Notes under the pieces: generated by a model
Database searches by the model: none
What the model saw: the letters and a program-made list of their open reading frames with translations, nothing else
What the model was told of the DNA's origin: nothing
Part shown: positions 8,566-17,186 of the stretch, one piece after another
Numbering within the stretch: position 1 is the stretch's first letter
How the letters are laid out: each line of letters begins with the position of its first letter
Made by a program: the position numbers and the translations under genes
DNA from: Xanthomarina sp. F2636L
GTDB taxonomy: Bacteria > Bacteroidota > Bacteroidia > Flavobacteriales > Flavobacteriaceae
Direction of reading: 5' to 3'
NCBI RefSeq assembly: GCF_026410195.1
Contig: NZ_JAPMLM010000068.1
Location: 315,001-379,000 of the forward strand
DNA: 64,000 nucleotides

Positions 8566-8840
8566 GCTGCATCATTTGTTTTAAAATGATCGTATAAATC
8601 CTTACATCCAAAGCCAATAATAGATAATTGTTTCTTTAAAACAATAGACTCATTATGAAGCTGTGCTAAGGCTTTAACACCTTCTTTATCGATACTTTGA
8701 AGTCCTTCGATACTAATGGTTACAGACTGAAGTCTTTCAAAAACATCTTGAAATTCTTGTTGAAATATTCCAACAGATTGCCTGTTTAAAACACCTGTTA
8801 CTTTAAAAAAATTGTTGTAGTGAGTAATAGAAAGGTTCAT
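8562..8840 (-). CDS. STAS-domain protein (anti-sigma-factor-antagonist-like)
   Basis: From ATG 8840 the product is 92 residues: a single STAS domain with a V-x-G-x-L-N-R-Q-S strand-turn, an F-Q-Q-E-F helix, a V-T-I-S-I-E-G-L-Q-S-I-D-K-E-G central segment and A-L-A-Q-L-H. The canonical phosphorylatable D-S-[SG]-G is replaced by I-D-K-E-G, so regulation by Ser phosphorylation is doubtful. An upstream in-frame ATG at 8864 would add eight residues not expected for the family. STAS proteins bind anti-sigma factors or sensor kinases; the partner is unknown. Its stop overlaps the convergent DUF4440-like gene by a few bases. Confidence 0.65.
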   Translation of the reverse strand: MNLSITHYNNFFKVTGVLNRQSVGIFQQEFQDVFERLQSVTISIEGLQSIDKEGVKALAQLHNESIVLKKQLSIIGFGCKDLYDHFKTNDAA

Positions 8841-8930
8841 AATAACATAAATTAAGTTTATCAATCTGTTTATGCTATTAATCAGTTTTGATGTTGTAAA
8901 TATATATTTATTAGATACTTACAAATAAAA

Positions 8931-8990
8931 AATTCGACAAAAGCCCTAAGAATTAGACAAAAGAAAAAACCGTGTTTATTTACTCGACAA
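8931..8990. repeat. Repeated (T/A)CGACAAA boxes upstream of the STAS gene
   Basis: AATTCGACAAAAG at 8931-8943 is repeated as AATTAGACAAAAG at 8951-8963, exactly 20 bp later. TACTCGACAA at 8981-8990 is a weaker third copy. They lie 90-150 bp upstream of the STAS start at 8840. A 17-nt match containing the first box (8927-8943) also occurs at 33336-33352, upstream of the other STAS-like gene. Spacing near two helical turns suggests a regulator-binding array; the function is unknown. Confidence 0.35.
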
Positions 8991-9047
8991 ACTACCTGAA
9001 TTTCAACAAATATTTCTTAATTATTTACAAATAAGACTATTACAACT

Positions 9048-9626
9048 TTAGGTTTTCTTTACGTACTTAGTAATTATAACTATATTCTGTCCATCTACCT
9101 TACCTTCTATATATTCAGCATTTTCATGATCCAAACGAATATTTCTAACAGCAGTCCCTTGTTTGGCAACCATGCTAGAACCTTTTACTTTTAGGTCTTT
9201 TATTAAAACAACCGAATCGCCATTATCTAAAATAACGCCATTAGAATCTCTATGAATTATTTTATTTGCCTCATCTTCATGTTCACCAGTAGCTCTTGCT
9301 AATGCTAAAGCTTCATCATCCAGATACATCATGTCCAACAAGTCTTTTGGCCAACCTTCGTTACGCAATCTTTGCAGCATTCTCCAAGACAGAATTTGCA
9401 CAGCAACATGCTCGTTCCACATACAGTCGTTTAAACACCTCCAATGGTTGGGGTCCATGTCTGTATTTCCTTCAATCTGATCTAAACAGGTTTTACATAC
9501 CAATACACTATTATCTACACTTTCGTTTAAAGATGGTGGTAAAGTATATTGTGTTAAGCCTTCTTTAGAAGTGCATAATTCGCAAGTGTTATTGCTTCTT
9601 TCTTGAAGTGTTTGTAATACGCTCAT
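9048..9626 (-). CDS. PhnA/YjdM-family zinc-ribbon protein
   Basis: The 192-residue protein has an N-terminal zinc ribbon (C-E-L-C at about 15-18 and C-K-T-C at about 43-46). A central helical part follows, then a C-terminal PhnA domain with D-S-N-G-V-I-L-D-N-G-D-S-V-V-L-I-K-D-L-K-V-K-G-S, the family signature. PhnA was named for the alkylphosphonate operon, but its biochemical role is not established and no phosphonate genes are nearby. It is probably a monocistronic cytoplasmic protein. The 207-nt region downstream toward the STAS gene carries that gene's repeats. Confidence 0.85.
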   Translation of the reverse strand: MSVLQTLQERSNNTCELCTSKEGLTQYTLPPSLNESVDNSVLVCKTCLDQIEGNTDMDPNHWRCLNDCMWNEHVAVQILSWRMLQRLRNEGWPKDLLDMMYLDDEALALARATGEHEDEANKIIHRDSNGVILDNGDSVVLIKDLKVKGSSMVAKQGTAVRNIRLDHENAEYIEGKVDGQNIVIITKYVKKT

Positions 9627-9683
9627 GGGATATTCGATTTTTGATTTTAGAAGTCAGATTTCTGAATTGCAAAAATAGTGTTT

Positions 9684-10049
9684 TTATTGAAGAGAATCAC
9701 GCATTTTTTTTGTCATTCCTTTTACAACCATGTCGTAAGAATGATCGATAAGTTCGCAGATAAATTTTGGAGATAATTTGCCTTCATGAATATAAAGTGT
9801 GTTCCAATGTTTTTTACTCATGTGATAACCAGCTCGAATACTGCTGTACTCTTCACGTAGTTCTATTGCGTACTCTGGGTTGCATTTTAAATTAATGGCT
9901 TTTTCTCCTGCTTCCCATTTTTTTAGTGAAATTAAAGCAAACATTTTACCTAAAACCTTAAATACCAATGTGTCTTCATCGAAAGGAAAATCTTCTGTAG
10001 TTCCTTTCTTGCTTAAGCAGTAGTCACAAAGTTGTTCAATGTTTATCAT
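9684..10049 (-). CDS. MmcQ/YjbR family DNA-binding-like protein
   Basis: The 121-residue protein matches the YjbR/CyaY-like fold. An N-terminal C-L-S-K-K-G-T-T-E-D-F-P-F-D-E-D segment precedes a V-F-K-V-x-G-K-M-F-A-L-I hairpin, an I-N-L-K-C-N-P-E strand, and a late H-W-N-T-L-Y-I motif, all typical of MmcQ/YjbR proteins. E. coli YjbR has been described as DNA-binding-like, but no cellular role is known. It starts 5 nt downstream of the cyclase-family gene's stop and is likely co-transcribed with it. Confidence 0.8.
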   Translation of the reverse strand: MINIEQLCDYCLSKKGTTEDFPFDEDTLVFKVLGKMFALISLKKWEAGEKAINLKCNPEYAIELREEYSSIRAGYHMSKKHWNTLYIHEGKLSPKFICELIDHSYDMVVKGMTKKMRDSLQ

Positions 10050-10054
10050 AAAGG

Positions 10055-10804
10055 CTAATACATTATTTCATACAAAACAGGCTTACTTGGAGATGCATCA
10101 TTTTCAAAAGGTGCAATTTGTAGATTTAAAAAATAAGTACCATCCATCACGGAATTAGGAACAAAAATAAATTCTGTTATGGTTGCATCCATTCTTGCTC
10201 TTCCAGCTGTATTCCAAAACGCATGGTGAGCTAGCAGTTCACCATCGTCTTTCTCCTTATCCACACTTGGCAAATCTATTAGCAAATGCTTCACACCTTT
10301 TTCACGTAAATAAATAGCAGCTTCCGACAATAGATATGGGGGGTTGGTATGTGAATATTGATGGGATAATTTCTCGTTAGTATTAGGAATGGTTCTAATA
10401 ACAACTGCATCCCGTTTTTTATTTCCTAAGGCAAATTGAAGTTGCTTTTTAGAGATAACAAAGTCTTTCCCTTTTTTTTCTGGAGCAACTGTAATCACTT
10501 CTGCTAAAAAGAAAAACTGCTTTAAACTATCATTAATGGAATGAACTTTTTCAGTAATATGTCCTACACACTCGGTATGTGTGCCATGAGCATGAGGATT
10601 AAACCAAATATTATTAAAATTAATATCTGCACCTTCTGCTACACTTGCAACCCATTCATCTTCTTTTACAGGCTCTATTTTTGGTTCTTCTAAATACCAA
10701 GCATTCACATTATTTTTTGATGCTTTTAAAGGAATAGAAATATCCAAAGGTTTCGACAAGTCTATTTGACGTTTTTTTGAATTGTATTGTATGGTTGCTA
10801 GCAT
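10055..10804 (-). CDS. Cyclase-family metal-dependent hydrolase (kynurenine-formamidase-like)
   Basis: The 249-residue protein belongs to the cyclase superfamily (KynB and relatives). It carries the metal-binding motif H-A-H-G-T-H-T-E-C-V-G-H at about residues 75-86, corresponding to H-x-G-T-H-x-D-x-P-x-H, with Glu-Cys in place of Asp-x-Pro. A D-L-P-S-V-D segment and a late H-H-A-F-W segment are also typical. KynB hydrolyses N-formylkynurenine, but many homologues act on other amides or esters and no tryptophan catabolic gene is nearby, so the substrate is unassigned. It is followed closely by the MmcQ-like gene. Confidence 0.75.
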   Translation of the reverse strand: MLATIQYNSKKRQIDLSKPLDISIPLKASKNNVNAWYLEEPKIEPVKEDEWVASVAEGADINFNNIWFNPHAHGTHTECVGHITEKVHSINDSLKQFFFLAEVITVAPEKKGKDFVISKKQLQFALGNKKRDAVVIRTIPNTNEKLSHQYSHTNPPYLLSEAAIYLREKGVKHLLIDLPSVDKEKDDGELLAHHAFWNTAGRARMDATITEFIFVPNSVMDGTYFLNLQIAPFENDASPSKPVLYEIMY

Positions 10805-10848
10805 AAATTCTGAAATAATAGTTTACTAAATAATTCCAAACAAAGATA

Positions 10849-12063
10849 CTAAATCATAAATAGCTCGGCAGCAATTCCATCGACTAAAAACCATCCTTTT
10901 TCGGTTGTTTTTAACTTCTGAATCGAATTTTGCTTAGCATCCAAATCTTCGGTAATAACCAATAAGTCCTTTTCAATAAATTTCTCTGAAGTTTTTAATA
11001 GATATGATTTGTAGTCTTCTCCAAAATCTTTTGCTACTTTTTCTAAGGAAACTCCCCAAATAGTTCTCAATCCCGTCATTACATATTCGTTGTATTGCTC
11101 TTGAATTGTTAGGATTTCCTTGGTACTTGGTAAGCTGTTTTCTTCAATACTTTTTATATATCTGGTATTATTAGAAACATTCCAGCTTCTTGTATGTTCG
11201 TTAAATGAATGTGCCGAAGGACCAATCCCCAAATAAGGTTTACCTTGCCAATAACTGGTATTGTGTTTTGAGAAATAGTTAGGCTTTCCAAAATTTGAAA
11301 CTTCATAATGAACAAAACCTTGTGCTTTGGTTTTTGTTATTAAATGATTAAAATGAAGCTGCGCCAACTCATCGTCCATGGGTGGATACTCCCCTTTTTT
11401 TATAAAGGAAGCCAAAGCTGTTTTAGGCTCTACAGTTAAGGCATAACTAGAAATATGATTTACACCAAAATCGAACGTCATTTGAAGATTTTTATTCCAT
11501 TTTTCCAGACTCATGTTTGGAATTCCATAAATTAAATCGATGGTAATATTATCGAAATATTGCGTGGCCAAAGACAAACAATTTTTTGCTTCTTCTGAAG
11601 AATGAGCCCGATTCATACTTTTTAAATCGTCTTCAAAAAAGGATTGAATTCCTATACTTAATCTGTTAACCGGACTTTTAGAAAGTTCAATTATCTGCTT
11701 CTTATTTAAATCGTCCGGATTCGCTTCTAAAGTAATTTCTGGGTCTTCAGTGACTTTATAATTTTTATAAACTTCTGCAATTAAAAATTGTAATTCATCA
11801 AGCGACAACAAGCTTGGTGTTCCTCCACCAAAATAAATAGTTTCAATTATTTGATTATTAAATTCATCTTTACGAAGAAACAATTCTTTAGCTAAAGCCT
11901 GAACCAACTCTTCTTTCTTTTTATGTGACGTAGAAAAATGAAAGTCGCAATAAAAACAGGCTTGTTTGCAAAAAGGGATGTGAATATAGACACCAGCCCC
12001 TTCTATCTTTCTCGAAAGGGAAGAGTTTTTACTCAGACGGATATAACTCGTATTATTTTCCAT
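10849..12063 (-). CDS. hemW: Radical SAM protein HemW (coproporphyrinogen-oxidase-like)
   Basis: The 404-residue protein has Y-I-H-I-P-F-C-K-Q-A-C-F-Y-C-D, giving the radical-SAM cysteines C32, C36 and C39 in the C-x3-C-x2-C spacing. The SAM-binding G-G-G-T-P-S and a HemN C-terminal region follow. HemW is a heme chaperone/transferase related to HemN, not a proven oxidase. The approximately 24-residue extension before the core is slightly long, but there is no later in-frame start before the cysteines. The gene follows ruvC by 43 nt and may share its transcript. Confidence 0.85.
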   Translation of the reverse strand: MENNTSYIRLSKNSSLSRKIEGAGVYIHIPFCKQACFYCDFHFSTSHKKKEELVQALAKELFLRKDEFNNQIIETIYFGGGTPSLLSLDELQFLIAEVYKNYKVTEDPEITLEANPDDLNKKQIIELSKSPVNRLSIGIQSFFEDDLKSMNRAHSSEEAKNCLSLATQYFDNITIDLIYGIPNMSLEKWNKNLQMTFDFGVNHISSYALTVEPKTALASFIKKGEYPPMDDELAQLHFNHLITKTKAQGFVHYEVSNFGKPNYFSKHNTSYWQGKPYLGIGPSAHSFNEHTRSWNVSNNTRYIKSIEENSLPSTKEILTIQEQYNEYVMTGLRTIWGVSLEKVAKDFGEDYKSYLLKTSEKFIEKDLLVITEDLDAKQNSIQKLKTTEKGWFLVDGIAAELFMI

Positions 12064-12106
12064 GATTTTCTATTTTTGGCAGACTATAACTGAGACTGAA
12101 TAGTGT

Positions 12107-12661
12107 TTACTTCTTGACCCTATCTTGATTTTGCTTCACAAAACTATCCCACCCAGAATAGCTTTTCCCTATTTCAATTTTTCCTGCGTTATAAAAATGA
12201 CAAACAGCAGCAGCCAAGCCATCCATAGAATCTAAATTCTTTGGAAGTGTTTTTATTCCCAACAAACTTTGAAGCATTTTAGCCACTTGCTCTTTACTGG
12301 CATTTCCACTTCCCGTAATGGCCATTTTAATTTTTTTTGGGGAATACTCGGTAATTGGGACTTCTCGACTCAAGCCAGCTGCCATAGCTACTCCTTGAGC
12401 TCTGCCTAACTTTAGCATACTCTGCACATTTTTTCCAAAGAAAGGTGCCTCAATGGCTATTTCATCTGGATGATGCGTTTCAATAAGCTCTAAGGTGCGT
12501 TCAAAAATAAGTTTTAACTTTAAATAATGATCGTCGTACTTTTTTAAATCCAGTTCATTTAATTGAAGGAAGATCATTTTTTTTTCAACCACTTTTATTA
12601 AACCAAACCCCATAATAGTAGTTCCTGGATCAATCCCTAATATAATTTTTTCTTTACTCAT
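12107..12661 (-). CDS. ruvC: Holliday junction resolvase RuvC
   Basis: Starting at ATG 12661 gives 184 residues. The start was chosen because MSKEK directly precedes the first beta strand and the ATG overlaps the upstream stop by one base (TAATG), which suggests coupling. Catalytic acidic residues are visible in G-I-D-P-G-T-T (first Asp), I-E-A-P-F-F-G (Glu) and D-S-M-D-G-L-A-A-A (the last two Asps). RuvC cleaves Holliday junctions during recombination with RuvAB; ruvA and ruvB are not in the window. An upstream in-frame ATG at 12679 would add six residues and is less likely. Confidence 0.9.
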   Translation of the reverse strand: MSKEKIILGIDPGTTIMGFGLIKVVEKKMIFLQLNELDLKKYDDHYLKLKLIFERTLELIETHHPDEIAIEAPFFGKNVQSMLKLGRAQGVAMAAGLSREVPITEYSPKKIKMAITGSGNASKEQVAKMLQSLLGIKTLPKNLDSMDGLAAAVCHFYNAGKIEIGKSYSGWDSFVKQNQDRVKK

Positions 12662-13299
12662 TAATCGCAATAATAACAACCACTTAAAGAGTAAGACACT
12701 CCAATAGTTGCAGTTAATAAATTTCCACTAAACGATCCAAATCCATCTGAAACAGGATCGAAATCACTACCAAACCCGTAAATATACGAGGTGTCTAAAT
12801 AAACAGTTAGGACATCTGTAATGCTATAATGAAATTCAATTCCAGCCATAACATTCAAAAATGAGGTTTTGTTTCCCCCATATTCTCCTAAAGGTTTTAT
12901 CATGCTAAAACCAGGTCCTGCATGTGCAACAACACCCATACCAATTGGCAGAAAAGTAAAAACTGGTGTAGGGTCGTAAATAAACTGAGCATTTATTCTA
13001 GAGTAATTAACTTTAAAATATGGCGAACTTCCATCATGAGCAATCCTATTGTAACCAAAATCCAATTTAGCTCCAAACTGTCTTTTAAACATGTGTTGCA
13101 ACCCCAAATTGATGGTTGGAAAGTTAATGGACTTAGCTTCAAAGCCAGAAACAAAGCCACTAGAATTTGGACTATTAACACCTAGAGCAATTTGTGCTTT
13201 CCATTTACTGGTTTCAGCTTGACTAAAACCTAAAACAGAGATAAATAGAAAAATAACAGAAACTGAAGCCTGTTTGAAGTTTATAAAAAAAGTGTTCAT
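12661..13299 (-). CDS. Outer-membrane beta-barrel protein of unknown function
   Basis: The 212-residue product has a signal peptide (hydrophobic residues about 11-26, ending L-G-F-S-Q-A). Alternating amphipathic strands follow, rich in Tyr, Phe and Gly (for example K-L-D-F-G-Y-N-R-I and V-L-T-V-Y-L-D-T-S-Y-I-Y-G-F-G), as in outer-membrane barrels. The tail ends with an unusual C-Y-Y-C-D containing two cysteines. No specific family is recognised. It is upstream of ruvC with a one-base overlap, and divergent from the LPG-synthase-like gene. Confidence 0.7.
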   Translation of the reverse strand: MNTFFINFKQASVSVIFLFISVLGFSQAETSKWKAQIALGVNSPNSSGFVSGFEAKSINFPTINLGLQHMFKRQFGAKLDFGYNRIAHDGSSPYFKVNYSRINAQFIYDPTPVFTFLPIGMGVVAHAGPGFSMIKPLGEYGGNKTSFLNVMAGIEFHYSITDVLTVYLDTSYIYGFGSDFDPVSDGFGSFSGNLLTATIGVSYSLSGCYYCD

Positions 13300-13347
13300 A
13301 TAAAGGATATTGTTTAATTTGCGGCAAATAAATATACCAATCTATAA

Positions 13348-14319
13348 ATGCTTAGAGCCTTACCATACAAAACTAAACAATTCTTATTTGTGCTTCTAAA
13401 AATAAGCTTGGTAGTTGGTGCTTTTTATTTTATTTATCATAAACTCACTACAAACAATCAATTAGATTTTGATGTATTTAGCGATTTTTTGATCGAAAAC
13501 AAAGTGTTTTCGTATAAAAACATCACTTTTCTAATCATTTTAAGCTGTTTTAATTGGTTTTTCGAAATAATAAAATGGCGTAATTTAGTCTCTATTTTTA
13601 AAAAAATCGGCTTTAAAGATGCTCTTCAACAAAGTTTAGGGTCTTTAACAGCTTCCTTATTAACTCCAAATAGAATTGGAGAGTATGGAGCAAAAGCTAT
13701 TTTTTACACCTCATCTCTTAGAAGAAAAATAGTTCTACTAAATTTTCTTGGAAACAGTATACAAATGCTGGTAACTAGTATCTTTGGATGTATTGGTTTA
13801 TACTTCTTTTTGACCAAATACCCTATAGAAATTGACTACCATAAAACAGCCCGATTTGCAGTCATTTTAATTATAATCTCAGGCATGGCATTTTTAGGAT
13901 GGAAGAAAAAGGGAGTTACTATCAAAGGGGTTTCCATTGAAAAAGTACTGCAATTTTTTAGAAATATTTCTTTTAAACATTATGTCTTGTGTTTAACTTT
14001 TTCTGTTTTAAGATATTTTATCTTTTCGTTTCAGTTTTATTTTTTACTTCAGTTATTTGGTGTAGAAGTAGCCTATAAAAATGCCATGATTGTTGTTACT
14101 ACCATGTATTTATTAGCCTCGATAATTCCTTCAATTTTTATTTTCGATGTTGTAATTAAAGGTAGTGTGGCTGTTTATTTATTTTCTTTGGTTGGCGTTA
14201 ACGAACTCACTATTTTAAGTGTTGTTACTTGTATGTGGCTACTTAATTTTGTGCTTCCAAGTATTATAGGAAGCGTATTTGTTCTAAAATTTAAATTCTC
14301 TAAAAACGTGACATCATGA
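13348..14319 (+). CDS. Lysylphosphatidylglycerol-synthase-like integral membrane protein (UPF0104)
   Basis: The 323-residue protein has about eight predicted transmembrane segments spread over its whole length. The E-I-I-K-W, S-L-T-A-S-L-L-T-P-N-R-I-G-E-Y-G signature near residues 96-113 is typical of the LPG-synthase membrane domain (flippase-like part) without the cytosolic aminoacyl-transferase domain. Such proteins often sit beside glycosyltransferases and are thought to handle lipid-linked substrates. The stop overlaps the next gene's ATG (ATGA), so it is translationally coupled to the GT2 glycosyltransferase. Confidence 0.8.
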   Translation: MLRALPYKTKQFLFVLLKISLVVGAFYFIYHKLTTNNQLDFDVFSDFLIENKVFSYKNITFLIILSCFNWFFEIIKWRNLVSIFKKIGFKDALQQSLGSLTASLLTPNRIGEYGAKAIFYTSSLRRKIVLLNFLGNSIQMLVTSIFGCIGLYFFLTKYPIEIDYHKTARFAVILIIISGMAFLGWKKKGVTIKGVSIEKVLQFFRNISFKHYVLCLTFSVLRYFIFSFQFYFLLQLFGVEVAYKNAMIVVTTMYLLASIIPSIFIFDVVIKGSVAVYLFSLVGVNELTILSVVTCMWLLNFVLPSIIGSVFVLKFKFSKNVTS

Positions 14320-15440
14320 TAATTTTAATTTTTGTCATCACATTTTTATATCTACTTTTAATTGGAATTTTTATTTATGGGTTTGATAAAGTTGAAGATT
14401 TTAAATATGAAGAAACTATTATAAAAACCAAGTTTTCCATTATTATTCCTTTTAGAAACGAAGCTGAAAATTTACCTGATTTATTAAACTCTGTTTCAGA
14501 ATTAAAATATCCTTTCTCAAGCTTTGAAATTATTTTTGTTAATGATGATTCAGAAGATGCTTCTATAAAAATTATTAAAAATCATTTGGAGAAAACTGAC
14601 ATCGATTTTAAAATTATTGAGAATAACAGAATGTCAAAATCGCCAAAAAAAGACGCCCTTTCTGTAGCTATCGAGCAAGCAAAAAACCCTTGGATTCTAA
14701 CCACAGATGCCGATTGCTTACTATCAAAACTATGGCTAGAATGTGTTAATAGCTTTATCCATAAAAATCAAGTAAGCATGATTTCTGGTCCAGTTGCTTA
14801 TGATAAAATTAAAACATTTTTAGACAGATTTCAAGCCTTCGATTTTTTAAGTTTGATAGGTGTAACTATTGGGGGTTTTGGACTTAATACGCCTTTTTTA
14901 AGCAATGGAGCAAATTTAGCTTACAAAAAAGATTTTTTTAAAACTTTAAATGGATTTGAAGGTAATACAGATATTGCTAGCGGAGATGATGTGTTTTTAT
15001 TACAAAAAGCTATAGAAAAGCATAAAGATTTTGTGTGTTTTTTAAAAGCTAAAGAAGCTATTATTATTACCAAACCTCAACCGGATTTTGCGAGTTTAAA
15101 ATCGCAACGGGTTCGTTGGGCATCAAAAACAACACATTACAAAAATAGTTTTGGAAAATTATCTGGTCTTATAGTTTTTTTAATGAATGCATGCTTAATA
15201 GTATCGTTGCTGTTTGCTTTTATGGACATTTTAGATGTCATGTTTGTATTCATTATTTTTATTTTAAAAATAATTATTGATTTTATCTTACTATACAAAA
15301 CAGCTTCCTTTTTTAATCAAGAAAAATTATTTAGCAGCTATCTTTTTAGCGCTTTTATCTATCCCTTCTTTTCTGTATATATTGCTATAATCTCTATGTT
15401 TTCAAATTATAAATGGAAGGATAGAGGGTATAGAAAATAG
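14316..15440 (+). CDS. Membrane glycosyltransferase, family 2
   Basis: The 374-residue protein has an N-terminal membrane segment, a GT-A domain with I-I-I-P-F-R-N-E-A-E-N-L, a D-D-S-E-D nucleotide region and the metal site T-D-A-D-C. A late Q-R-V-R-W-A-S-K motif is typical of processive-type GT2 enzymes, and two or three C-terminal transmembrane helices follow. It is ATGA-coupled to the LPG-synthase-like membrane protein. The pair probably modifies a lipid or polysaccharide at the inner membrane; donor and acceptor are unknown. Confidence 0.85.
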   Translation: MIILIFVITFLYLLLIGIFIYGFDKVEDFKYEETIIKTKFSIIIPFRNEAENLPDLLNSVSELKYPFSSFEIIFVNDDSEDASIKIIKNHLEKTDIDFKIIENNRMSKSPKKDALSVAIEQAKNPWILTTDADCLLSKLWLECVNSFIHKNQVSMISGPVAYDKIKTFLDRFQAFDFLSLIGVTIGGFGLNTPFLSNGANLAYKKDFFKTLNGFEGNTDIASGDDVFLLQKAIEKHKDFVCFLKAKEAIIITKPQPDFASLKSQRVRWASKTTHYKNSFGKLSGLIVFLMNACLIVSLLFAFMDILDVMFVFIIFILKIIIDFILLYKTASFFNQEKLFSSYLFSAFIYPFFSVYIAIISMFSNYKWKDRGYRK

Positions 15441-15494
15441 TGTATGAATCATTTATTTTTGTTAGATTTACAAGAACTGAAAATCCTAAATCTA

Positions 15495-16382
15495 ATGAAA
15501 AAGCTCCTCTTTATTTTATGTTTATCGTTATCCTTTTCACCTCTTAAAGCTCAGGAATCTTATACTGTTAATGGTGAAACACTTCAGTTACAAACCGAAA
15601 TTGAAGGCAATTTAGATTTACTTTGGAATACTTTTGATGGACAATACAGGTATTTTATTAGAACTAAAGATGGCTCCATCCAAGAATTGGTGAACACTAA
15701 AAATCCTAACACTAAAAAATATCAAGAAGAATATAAAACCACTTTAAATGAGTTAACTCAGGATTTCGGGCTTTCGGCAGATAAGGTCAACCTAACGCTT
15801 ACAAGTTTAAGAGATTATATAAATATGTATGATTCTACAAGCGATTTAAGTTTTAATTATGAACCAAAATCGAAACTACAATCGCGTTTAGGTGTTTTTG
15901 GAGGTCTTACCAATCAGCCGTTTATAAATAATCCAGAAAATGTAACTGTACCATTTTTTGGAGCAGAATTTGAAGTTTATAGCAACACACGTTTGGAACG
16001 TCATTCTGGATATTTTAATCTAAGAACAGCTTTAGAGGCAGACGATTTTAAATATTCATCCACGCAATTAGGACTGGGTTATAGATATCGTTTTATTAAT
16101 AAAAATAATTTCAGCATTTATGGAAATATAACATTTGTTACCTACACCTTTTACTATGAAACTGTAAGTTATGATGACCCTTTAAATCCAGGCAACAATA
16201 TCACTGAAAAGCAATCTGGTTCAGATCTGGATGTGCCTTTTATATTTGGTTTAGGAAGTGATATTAAAGTAACGAATAATGGCTATATCACACTTGCTTA
16301 TGACAATCTATTTGCCATATTTACCGAAAATCAAGGAAATTTTCCAATAGATTTTGCTGTTGGATTTAAATTTAACTTGTAA
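15495..16382 (+). CDS. Secreted/outer-membrane protein of unknown function
   Basis: From ATG 15495 the product is 295 residues with a clean signal peptide (MKKLLFILCLSLSFSPLKAQ). The earlier in-frame ATG at 15444 would put 17 charged and polar residues before the signal sequence and is rejected. The N-terminal half (about 20-130) is soluble and helical; the C-terminal half has barrel-like alternating strands (Y-F-N-L-R-T-A-L-E-A-D and Q-L-G-L-G-Y-R-Y-R-F). It ends in F-K-F-N-L, with an outer-membrane-type aromatic C-terminal strand. No family is recognised. It follows the GT2 gene and precedes the Bax-inhibitor-1 gene by 3 nt. Confidence 0.65.
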   Translation: MKKLLFILCLSLSFSPLKAQESYTVNGETLQLQTEIEGNLDLLWNTFDGQYRYFIRTKDGSIQELVNTKNPNTKKYQEEYKTTLNELTQDFGLSADKVNLTLTSLRDYINMYDSTSDLSFNYEPKSKLQSRLGVFGGLTNQPFINNPENVTVPFFGAEFEVYSNTRLERHSGYFNLRTALEADDFKYSSTQLGLGYRYRFINKNNFSIYGNITFVTYTFYYETVSYDDPLNPGNNITEKQSGSDLDVPFIFGLGSDIKVTNNGYITLAYDNLFAIFTENQGNFPIDFAVGFKFNL

Positions 16383-16385
16383 TTC

Positions 16386-17117
16386 ATGCGTTTAGACAAA
16401 ACTTCCAATCCTGCATTTAACGATTATTTCTGGGAGAAAGACAAAAGTTCTTCTGAAAAAATGAGTGTTCGTGGCATCATCTTAAAATCTCTTTTTTTCA
16501 TATTAATAATTGCTGGCATAGCTTTATATGTTTGGAATTTATACGTTTCTGGAACAGATATTAAATGGTTTGTTACAGGTGGTATGATTGCTGCCATTGC
16601 CATTAGTATTGTAATATCCGTAAGAAGTCAATGGGCAAAATTTTTAGTACCACTTTACGCTATTGCAAAAGGTTTTTTTCTTGGAGGTATCAGCAGTTAT
16701 GCACATGCAAAGTTTCCCAATATGCCTTTTCAAGCTATTGGCGTTACTATTGTGACTTTCTTTGTGATGCTTGTACTCTACCAAACTAGAATAATTGTAG
16801 TAACAAAAAAACTGAGAAGTGTTATTATTACTGCTTGTGCCAGTATTTTTGTGATTTACATGGTCTCCTGGATTCTAAGCTTCTTCGGAATTAAATCTTT
16901 TTTATGGGGAACGTCTTGGCTTGCCATAATTTTTAATGTATTAGCTGCTATTTTTGCCTCTTTAGCTTTGCTTTTAGATTTCGACTATATTGAAAGACAT
17001 AAAAACAAAGCTCCTAAAGACAAAGAATGGCTAGCTACTTGGGGACTTTTAGTAACCCTTGTTTGGCTATATGTTGAAATTTTAAGGTTGATGAAGAAAA
17101 TGGCTATCCGATTTTAG
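16386..17117 (+). CDS. Bax inhibitor-1/YccA family membrane protein
   Basis: The 243-residue protein has a short cytoplasmic N-terminus containing S-N-P-A-F-N-D-Y-F-W, a signature of the bacterial YccA-like subgroup. About seven transmembrane helices follow, including a G-F-F-L-G-G-I-S motif. A late L-L-D-F-D-Y-I-E segment carries the acidic residues associated with calcium-leak activity in characterised members. Function in Bacteroidota is not established. It is the last gene of the plus-strand run starting at 13348. Confidence 0.85.
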   Translation: MRLDKTSNPAFNDYFWEKDKSSSEKMSVRGIILKSLFFILIIAGIALYVWNLYVSGTDIKWFVTGGMIAAIAISIVISVRSQWAKFLVPLYAIAKGFFLGGISSYAHAKFPNMPFQAIGVTIVTFFVMLVLYQTRIIVVTKKLRSVIITACASIFVIYMVSWILSFFGIKSFLWGTSWLAIIFNVLAAIFASLALLLDFDYIERHKNKAPKDKEWLATWGLLVTLVWLYVEILRLMKKMAIRF

Positions 17118-17186
17118 TACGTCGATTAACTCAGTGTGACTGTTCTAATTCGAATAATAATGTAGGCTTCATAAAACTTGACAGTT

